From assembly GCA_025267735.1 (NCBI GenBank), contig CM046297.1, forward strand, positions 30,592,011 through 30,656,010: a stretch of DNA of 64,000 nt. Direction: 5' to 3'. This document shows, in pieces, positions 59,901-64,000 of this stretch. The notes under the pieces were generated by a model. It saw nothing but the letters and a program-made list of their open reading frames with translations. It searched no databases and was not told where the DNA came from. Within the stretch, counting starts at the first letter, position 1; the number at the start of each line of letters is the position of its first letter. Source of the DNA: Mactra quadrangularis. Its lineage: Eukaryota; Mollusca; Bivalvia; Venerida; Mactridae. The position numbers were made by a program, and so were the translations under genes.

Positions 59901-61377
59901 AACAAAACACTCAAAAAGTCGTGCAAGCTGTCCTTGGACTGCTCTTGTTAGCATTAGGAATCACCTCAAAACTTTTTACAAAGTCTGTTCAAATTTTGCT
60001 CTTGGGTCAAAGTTATCCCCCAATTCAGGGCCACAAAGTATTTATACAGGTAACAGCTGGATATAAGTGTCAAAGTTTGTTCTTATTGCCTAGTTCTCAG
60101 GTGAGCGGTCCTAGGTCTTAAGGATGCTTTTGTTTATAGGAAAGATATATATTCTAATATATATTCTATAGTTGCTTTGTTTACTCTTTATTTTTAACAC
60201 TGTTATGTTGCATACAAATCTGTGTATATATAATTATTTACATGTCTTTAGTTTATAATGTAACCACAACCCTTGATTTATTATAACTAATTATTTATAT
60301 AACCTGTACCTGTTTTGTTTGTAGTTTGTAGTTAATTGGTGTATAACACTAGTATATTTATTTTAACTTATCAAGTGTTCACCATGCATGTAACTGAGAT
60401 ATAATATAGCACTTTTACTTACCTTCAAAATATCCTTTAATGGTCATAATGTTGAGTATCCTTAAAGCTTGAGAAGTCCTAAGTTTTAGACATGAATTAT
60501 GACTGGGTTACTTCCATTTCTCCACTCCTTTACACTGACATCATAGCATTAATTTGATGTCATGATAAAATACTAATGATCTACAGTCATAACTTTATGT
60601 CAAGACTACTACTGCCTGACATTTAGTATACAAGAAGGACACTAACTATCTTGTCTGATATAAGTCAACTCAAGTGAAATCTCTATCTTGGAGATATATA
60701 CCATTTAACTAGTTTATAAGGTTAAAATTGCGGCATGCCAAAAACTGCCTCTTAAGCTATCTACTGTGTGACATCTTTCCTGAAGTATGATAGGTTAAGT
60801 TTCATCTCAACTTTCAAGCTACTCTCTCTTGCTATTATGTTCGATGGAAATAGATACTACATGTATTGTTAATTTTTATTCAACTGTCAGTGGCACATAC
60901 AATAACCCCACCAATTTAAATACTCACTACAGTACTTATGTACTCATCATAGGCATATCTAGTGGGGGTCAGGGGGTCCAGACCCCCCTCCCCCCTTAGA
61001 ATTTGGAAAATTTACCTGTCCATTTGTGTATTTCTTGACTGTAAGTCATTTTTTAAACTAATTGTTATGTAGTTTTTAATATCAAAATGTTGCTTTTTTT
61101 TGCCAAATGGATCCGCCTCTACTCATGATTGATTTAAATTAGCAGGGTTATTGTATGCCCCACTGACTGTTGAATAATATTACCAGTAAACAATACTATG
61201 TTATATTACTGATGTTATAATATCTATATATTGTATATATTACAGGTAGAAACAGGTCATATACCTCACGATTCTGATAAACCAGAACAGCCAACAAGTC
61301 CACCAGAATCAGCATTTCAAAAGTTAGCACCATCAGATAATAGATATACACTATTAAGACATAAAGATGAATTGTAG
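44920..61377 (+). CDS. ERP44: ERp44, endoplasmic reticulum resident protein 44 (complete gene, 11 shared exons plus two alternative last exons)
   Basis: Thioredoxin-family chaperone of the early secretory pathway. In animals it cycles between Golgi and ER, traps client proteins through a free cysteine, and returns them by binding the KDEL receptor. Exons: 44920-44994, 46742-46814, 48808-48917, 49733-49778, 50485-50669, 51107-51222, 51993-52053, 52744-52860, 53287-53398, 54223-54370, 55519-55624, then 59107-59325 or 61246-61377. All junctions are GT/AG and the frame is unbroken. The product is 455 or 426 residues (human 406). A signal peptide spans about 1-33; CRYS (64-67) matches the human CRFS active site; SKYPTL (111-116) holds the cis-proline; LHREFHHGPDP (365-375) carries the His cluster linked to zinc binding. 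Three in-frame ATGs (44920, 44929, 44932) follow a stop at 44884; I chose the first. Introns hold many transposons but no second gene. Confidence 0.95.
45437..46112. mobile_element. Diverged copy of the Mutator-like element, with nested hAT MITE
   Basis: The left arm (GGCAGAGTTATGGTACCG, GTCTAGACCATGAGG, GGACAACCCTTGC) and right arm (CTCTCGTAACTTAAGCC, TGCAAGGGTTGTCTAGAG) correspond to the arms of 38444-38911. The inner flank (ATGTTAAAAAGTTGAAACACA, CCATGTTATT-like) also matches. A TAGAGCTGTC-family MITE (45590-45924) has inserted in the middle. Lies in ERp44 intron 1. Confidence 0.65.
45590..45924. mobile_element. hAT-type MITE, TAGAGCTGTC family, copy 3 (left end lost)
   Basis: Same orientation as 13221-13658 and shares AAGACAAACCTTCTATC, ATAGATGGTACATTG and GAGCCCAATCAATGACAGC, ending CTCTA at 45924. 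The left TAGAGCTGTC end is not present. Confidence 0.75.
46395..46618. mobile_element. 224-bp foldback element with about 85-bp arms
   Basis: Left arm GTTCTCTAAAACACAAATTT...GGGGGATTAACCCCCTTCTT and right arm (AAGAAGGGGGTTGATCCCCC...GTGTTTAGTGAAC) are nearly perfect inverted repeats separated by about 60 bp of AT. The element ends 123 bp before ERp44 exon 2. Confidence 0.85.
46742..46814 (+). CDS. ERP44: ERp44 exon 2
   Basis: 73 nt between TTATTTTAG and GTAAGT. Encodes VLLLVHGSNSETVQLNGGNF, then NNII: the end of the signal peptide and the first strand of thioredoxin domain a. Phase 0 in, 1 out. Confidence 0.9.
47162..48718. mobile_element. 1.56-kb hAT-like element, CAGGGCTC ends, 5-bp target duplication
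   Basis: Starts CAGGGCTCGGCCGCGAGGG and ends CAGGATGAGCCCTG, with a perfect ACATG on both sides (47157-47161 and 48719-48723). The outer parts contain GGCGAT/TTCGCC words on the left and repeated ACTTCTCCCTAA on the right. The two short plus-strand open frames inside (47277-47468 and 47536-47790) have no recognisable similarity. It is CpG-rich relative to the intron around it and has no transposase-size frame. Confidence 0.75.
48808..48917 (+). CDS. ERP44: ERp44 exon 3: active-site exon
   Basis: 110 nt. Encodes ELVFVNFYADWCRYSQILAP then IFEEASKKI. The CRYS motif holds the single client-trapping cysteine; the second Cys of a normal CxxC is Ser, as in all ERp44 proteins I know. The exon starts 89 bp after the end of the 1.56-kb element 47162-48718. 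Confidence 0.97.
49733..49778 (+). CDS. ERP44: ERp44 exon 4
   Basis: 46 nt between TTGTAG and GTAAGT. Encodes DVGKIAFGKVDCDSE, matching the FARVDCD strand of human ERp44. Phase 0 in, 1 out. Confidence 0.93.
49816..50223. mobile_element. MITE-like element, CAGGGCTCGACA family, copy 2
   Basis: Starts CAGGGCTCAACAAATG and ends GGATGTGTCGAGCCCTA. The flanks TGGCT and TGGTT agree at 4 of 5. Homologous to 34405-34760 and keeps more of the repeated CTCGTCCTGCAGGACGAG words. Lies in ERp44 intron 4. Confidence 0.75.
50485..50669 (+). CDS. ERP44: ERp44 exon 5
   Basis: 185 nt. Encodes YHISKYPTLKLFRNGQVVKK and EYRGQRSPDALAEYI, the end of domain a with the cis-Pro loop, and the linker to domain b. A short in-frame run into the intron after the donor is not coding. 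Confidence 0.96.
51107..51222 (+). CDS. ERP44: ERp44 exon 6
   Basis: 116 nt. Encodes DSKRNIIGYFSDKETDNY and RRIAMQLRDDCVFHAAV, the start of domain b (human SKRNIIGYFEQKDSDNY). Phase 0 in, 2 out; donor GG|GTAAGT. Confidence 0.95.
51244..51585. mobile_element. MITE in ERp44 intron 6
   Basis: Left TTTAGGCCTAACTAAAAAAA...TTTGTTTGCCCTTTACCGAC and right GTCGATAAAGGGCAAACAAA...TTTAGGCCTTA are inverted over about 40 bp with a few gaps. Directly inside the left arm is a second small inverted pair, TACCGACCC / GGGTCGGTA. No coding content. Confidence 0.75.
51993..52053 (+). CDS. ERP44: ERp44 exon 7
   Basis: 61 nt between TTATTTTAG and GTAAGT. Encodes TVSAPERQGSEAKVTFRAPH, the least conserved part of domain b. 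Confidence 0.9.
52744..52860 (+). CDS. ERP44: ERp44 exon 8
   Basis: 117 nt, phase 0 at both ends. Encodes WIQDKCVPLVREITFENAE at its end, nearly identical to human ERp44 at the border between domains b and b'. Confidence 0.96.
53287..53398 (+). CDS. ERP44: ERp44 exon 9
   Basis: 112 nt. Encodes ELTEEGLPFLILFHKLDD and on to ELLTEK, start of domain b'. Donor C|GTAAGA. Confidence 0.96.
54223..54370 (+). CDS. ERP44: ERp44 exon 10
   Basis: 148 nt. Encodes VNFLTADGSKFSHPLHHLGK and VLAIDSFRHMYLF, domain b' core. Histidines in HPLHH lie close to the zinc-linked His cluster of exon 11 in known ERp44 structures. Confidence 0.96.
54560..54706 (-). mobile_element. SINE family A, copy 3 (partial)
   Basis: The minus-strand head (CCAGTGGTAGGACACATGC, GGGTTCCATCCCC) and the start of the body (TATCCTTAAGCAAGAAATTT) are kept; the 3' half is missing or diverged. 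Lies in ERp44 intron 10. Confidence 0.65.
54957..55095. repeat. Interspersed repeat family D, copy 3
   Basis: TGCCCGGGACAACTACTTTTT, TTGGGCAACCAAAATTATG, GAGATATAGTGCTTGC and CCACTTTCGTATCCTAATTT, in the order seen at 21185 and 36810. Confidence 0.65.
55519..55624 (+). CDS. ERP44: ERp44 exon 11: His cluster and start of the tail
   Basis: 106 nt, phase 0 out at CACCACAG|GTAAAT. Encodes KQFVQDLHSGKLHREFHHGP followed by a Pro-rich DPEAPPQPPQ. This is the last exon shared by both forms; its phase-0 end fits both alternative last exons. Confidence 0.96.
55700..55960. repeat. CAGGGCC-word repeat in ERp44 intron 11
   Basis: Several CAGGGCC / GGCCCTG words in both directions (AACAGGGCCAAAATCTG, TTGGCCCTGGTCC, AACAGGGCCGAAATC, ATAGGCCCTGTTA), plus a direct repeat of AGCAGTTATTTAATA. 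Probably a worn DNA element or two nested ones; boundaries unclear. Confidence 0.4.
56025..56272 (+). mobile_element. SINE family B, diverged copy
   Basis: Plus-strand body: GTGTCCTGAAGGGAGTACAGG, TAAGGCATTTGGAGAAGTTG, CCTTGTGGAAAAG, GAGTACTGGTTAT and AAATTGTGTTGACACAGC follow the order of family B copies. The tRNA-like A box is no longer clear. Confidence 0.6.
56273..57293. other. ERp44 intron 11; simple repeat only
   Basis: A short (AGA)n run at 56466-56485. The 71-codon plus-strand open frame at 56714-56929 has no splice context or similarity and is taken as chance. No other feature. Confidence 0.4.
57296..57678. mobile_element. Tc1/mariner-like MITE, TA target duplication
   Basis: Starts CAGTACCCAACGAAAGTTTGG and ends CCAAACTTTTCTAGGGTACTG, imperfect inverted ends, bordered by TA on both sides (57294-57295 and 57679-57680). 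CAGT ends followed by an AAGTTTGG word are typical of the Tc1 group. 383 bp, non-coding. Confidence 0.75.
58209..58496. mobile_element. hAT-type MITE, TAGGGCTGC ends, 8-bp target duplication
   Basis: Starts TAGGGCTGCTAAGATTCGATT and ends GAATCATTGCAGCTCTT. The flanks ACATATAC and ACCTATAC agree at 7 of 8. The subterminal words TCGATT/AATCG face each other. Same end type as 9255-10967. Confidence 0.7.
59107..59325 (+). CDS. ERP44: ERp44 alternative last exon, proximal form (12a), KDEL
   Basis: 219 nt after acceptor TGTACTACAG. It adds a Thr/Pro-rich linker of about 30 residues (VPPTTPSGEQASTPKPPTD), then SGHIPHDNDD and the conserved tail SPPESIFKNLKPSDNRYTIV, ending EKDEL-stop. An AATAAA at 59362-59367 with a T/G-rich stretch after it can end this transcript. 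Tail residues differ more from human ERp44 (FQKLAPSEYRYTLLRDRDEL) than those of 12b, but the PSGEQA word resembles the human APGEQA linker. Confidence 0.9.
   Translation, partial: EGSTTLVPPTTPSGEQASTPKPPTDTKEKSGHIPHDNDDTTTAMLPSSPPESIFKNLKPSDNRYTIVEKDEL
59362..59367 (+). terminator. Poly(A) signal for the proximal ERp44 form
   Basis: AATAAA lies 37 bases past the stop codon of exon 12a and is followed by GGTTTGTTTT, a typical downstream element. Using it would exclude exon 12b. Confidence 0.6.
59460..60120. repeat. Molluscan-type interspersed repeat with internal triplication
   Basis: Starts at GCTCAAGTGAGC and ends at CTCAGGTGAGCG. Inside, three related blocks of about 180-200 bp repeat the order: ATCACCTCAAGGTCCTC / AAATTATGCTCC, then GGTCAAAATTGACCCC-like, then TTAAGGGGATGTT-like. 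I recognise this layout from bivalve and gastropod introns, which supports the mollusc assignment. It separates the two alternative last exons of ERp44. Confidence 0.6.
60121..60947. other. Intron before exon 12b; no feature seen
   Basis: AT-rich, no exon, RNA gene or repeat copy recognised. If exon 12a is used, this is 3' flank. Confidence 0.4.
60948..61130. repeat. Probable MITE with GGGGGTCCAGACCCCC palindrome
   Basis: TAGGCATATCTAGTGGGGGTC, GGGGGTCCAGACCCCCC and, at the other end, AATGGATCCGCCTCTACTC. The ends are roughly inverted (TATCTAGTGG / CCGCCTCTA-type), and the central palindrome is strong. Single copy here. Confidence 0.4.
61246..61377 (+). CDS. ERP44: ERp44 alternative last exon, distal form (12b), KDEL
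   Basis: 132 nt after acceptor TATATTACAG. Encodes VETGHIPHDSDKPEQPTSP, then PPESAFQKLAPSDNRYTLLR and HKDEL-stop. It is shorter than 12a because it lacks the Thr/Pro linker, and closer to human ERp44 over the last 25 residues. Exon 12a carries its own stop codon, so the two exons cannot be used in one protein. Confidence 0.92.
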   Translation, partial: VETGHIPHDSDKPEQPTSPPESAFQKLAPSDNRYTLLRHKDEL

Positions 61378-61544
61378 TGTAATACAACATTTATATCATA
61401 GTTATAGGAGTACTGATGTTGTACATGTAGATATCTAACATTCTCCTACATTTACCATTCATGATTTCACTAGCTGAGACTACTTGTTGTAGATATATGA
61501 CAAAAATGTTGATATGTAAAATCTATTTAAACAGATCTCTATCA

Positions 61545-61690
61545 CCCAGACATTTTTTCCTTCCCCTTTCGAAATTTCTTTAAATCATGCAGTTTTCCCT
61601 AAATTTGGAGTTCTTGTTCATTTCCCCAAATGTTCTATATAAAAAAGGCCCCAGGCCCCTTTCTCAAATACTGAAAAAAGCCCTGTCACC
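61545..61690. repeat. Interspersed repeat family F, copy 3
   Basis: AAATCATGCAGTTTTCCC, AAATTTGGAGTTCTTG, TTCTATATAAAAAAGGCCC and CAAATACTGAAAAAAG in the order of 4375-4575. Lies within the likely 3' untranslated region of the distal ERp44 transcript. Confidence 0.65.
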
Positions 61691-61910
61691 CAGCAATTTT
61701 ATCTGCTAGAATAATGTTAATGTAAAAAAGTCTGTATTTAATAATAATACTGCCATTCTATAAATTACTGATAAATTTAAAGAGCCTGATGTAACTTCAC
61801 TATTTGTGTAACATTGTGTGTAACTTGATAAGTATGGGGTATGTTATTGTAGTCTAGAAGAAATGTTATAAGTGGGAGAATGTTAGACTTGAAGTCATAT
61901 TTATATCCTG

Positions 61911-62910
61911 TAAGGAGATCATGTATGTATCATGTATATGTCATGTTTCTTAATGAGATCACGTATGTATCGTGTATATGTCATGTTTCTCAAGGAGATC
62001 ACATATGTATCTAGTATATATCATGTTTCGTAAGGAGATCATGTATGTATCGTGTATATGTCATGTTTCTCAAGGAGATCATGTATGTATCGTGTATATG
62101 TCATGTTTCTGATGGAGATCATGTATGTATCGTGTATATGTCATGTTTCTCAAGGAGATCATGTATGTATCTAGTATATGTCATGTTTCTCAAGGAGATC
62201 ATGTATGTATCTAGTATATGTCATGTTTCTCAAGGAGATCATGTATGTATCTAGTATATGTCATGTTTCGTAAGGAGATCATGTATGTATCTAGTATATG
62301 TCATGTTTCGTAAGGAGATCATGTATGTATCTAGTATATGTCATGTTTCTCAAGGAGATCATGTATGTATCTAGTATATGTCATGTTTCTCAAGGAGATC
62401 ATGTATGTATCTAGTATATGTCATGTTTCTCAAGGAGATCATGTATGTATCTAGTATATGTCATGTTTCTCAAGGAGATCATGTATGTATCTAGTATATG
62501 TCATGTTTCTCAAGGAGATCATGTATGTATCTAGTATATGTCATGTTTCTCAAGGAGATCATGTATGTATCGTGTATATGTCATGTTTATTAAGGAGATC
62601 ATGTATGTATCTAGTATATGTCATGTTTCTTAAGGAGATCATGTATGTATCTAGTATATGTCATGTTTCTCAAGGAGATCATGTATGTATCTAGTATATG
62701 TCATGTTTCTCAAGGAGATCATGTATGTATCTAGTATATGTCATGTTTCTTAAGGAGATCATGTATGTATCTAGTATATGTCATGTTTCTCAAGGAGATC
62801 ATGTATGCATCTAGTATATGTCATGTTTCTTAAGGTGATCACCTATGTATCATGTATATGTCATGTTTCTCAAGGAGATCATGTATGTATCTAGTATATG
62901 TCGTGTTTCT
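61911..62910. repeat. 40-bp minisatellite, 25 units
   Basis: The unit (AAGGAGATCATGTATGTATC then TAGTATATGTCATGTTTCTC) repeats 25 times over exactly 1000 bp with few changes; the first units, which have CATGTATATG or CGTGTATATG in place of CTAGTATATG, differ most. 40 is not a multiple of three, so the open frames across it are artefacts of the repeat. Confidence 0.97.
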
Positions 62911-64000
62911 ATCATCAATGTTATTTAATACTACAAGTTATATGATACATTATATTGATGGAAACATCTTGGAGATAAAAGTACAACAGTTCTTTGTTAC
63001 ATGTTTTTATATAACTCTTGACTCTTGTATCTTTGTCAGTTCAAATATAAGATACATCTTTTTGGTTAAGTACACTCTTTTAAACAAACAGTTATCTAGT
63101 TGTCTAGGAAACTCATACAAGATACATCTTTTGGTGATGTACACTTTAATACCAACAGTTATTTAATTGTCCAGGATACTCATATTCTGTTCTAACAACA
63201 AAAGTACATAGAATATAAGTTAATACATGTAATGTGATACATTAGGGAAACCACTTTTAGATCTTTATTTTATAGACTGAAGTATGATAAAATATTTGTG
63301 TTTATTGATATTTGACAAAAAACATGGTTTAATATTAATGAATACATTTTATATTGTTCACAGACATATAAGTACTTTTATACTGTTTTGTTGTGTTTGT
63401 TTGTTTGTATAGTTTTTTTTTCTCAACTGTCAAAACATGAATAATCTCATGGTGACTTGATGTTTTTTGTCTAACACTGGAGATGTTCAGATAGTGTGTA
63501 TTCAACCATCGTAAAATTATTCAAACTTTGACAGAAAAAATGGACTATAAAAATATGATCTTACTTGTAAACTGTTCTGTTATAATGTCTTCACTTATAT
63601 TGATTGTTAGAACATATTATAATACAGTCCATGCTTGTAATGCAGGTTGATAATAAATCATGTAACAATATTCTCAATATTATTCGATCAACATGATCAT
63701 TGATAGCTAACACTAATGATTATATATTTTGTCTCACATAAACTATTATAGTGCAATTTTAACTTTGATCAGCTCAAGTCTACATTCTGAAGTGACTTTG
63801 CTTATTAGGCTCTAGTAAGGCTAGTTAGTGGCTAACATAATTTTATTATCAAGTTTCTCAGCAGTAAAGATTGCTTCTTTATTTATTATTTCTAGTTGTT
63901 GATAATTATTTTTCTGTCAACTCAAATATATTACAGGCATAAATTTATGACCATATGATTTACTGTATATGTTAGTGAACAATTGTTTTCAATCCTGATG
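62911..64000. other. 3' flank or distal 3' UTR of ERp44; no gene seen
   Basis: AATAAA at 63652-63657 is a possible poly(A) signal for a long distal transcript. A near-duplicate GATACATCTTTTTGG / GATACATCTTTTGG with following GTACACT occurs at 63050 and 63121. Nothing else recognised. Confidence 0.35.

Noticed and set aside
62045..63166. Three plus-strand frames with repeated VYVMFLKEIMYVS-type peptides
   Set aside because: They are produced by the 40-bp minisatellite being open in all frames; the unit length is not a multiple of three and there are no splice sites.

Overview
This is nuclear DNA of an animal, most likely a marine mollusc (gastropod or bivalve). The evidence is small exons in long AT-rich introns, GT/AG splicing, tRNA-derived SINEs, and several inverted-repeat elements of a type I know from molluscan genomes. 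I could not run a search, so the species is open. No bacterial or viral genes are seen.

Two protein-coding genes can be supported. On the minus strand (exons at 30942-30844, 18151-16484 and 12452-12311) lies part of a gene for a long acidic, disordered protein. Its right-hand exons join in phase 0 and its left-hand visible exon carries a PAM2-like poly(A)-binding-protein docking motif (LNPNATVF). The spacing of a following Trp resembles La-related protein 4, but the La module is not in the window, so that name is only a hypothesis. On the plus strand (44920-61377) is a complete gene for ERp44, the thioredoxin-family retention factor of the early secretory pathway. I could assemble it exon by exon in a continuous frame, from signal peptide to a C-terminal KDEL. 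Its promoter holds a perfect TCTCGCGAGA palindrome and a YY1-type site about 100 bp before the start codon.

The most interesting point is that ERp44 has two alternative last exons, 59107-59325 and 61246-61377. Each is in frame with the shared exon 11, each ends in KDEL-stop, and they are clearly homologous. One gene can therefore encode two ERp44 forms (455 and 426 residues) with different tails.

The rest is transposon and satellite landscape: three tRNA-derived SINE families; many short inverted-repeat elements, several with intact target duplications (8 bp for TAGGGCTGC and TAGAGCTGTC ends, 5 bp for CAGGG...CCCTG ends, 9 bp for a long-armed Mutator-like element, TA for a Tc1/mariner-like one); a decayed jockey/CR1-like reverse transcriptase; and tandem arrays with units of 67, 40, 27, 59 and 19 bp. 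Layout: 1-12300, repeats and intron or intergenic DNA; 12311-30942, the minus-strand gene; 31000-44800, intergenic DNA crowded with nested elements; 44815-61377, ERp44; 61911-62910, a 40-bp minisatellite just after ERp44.
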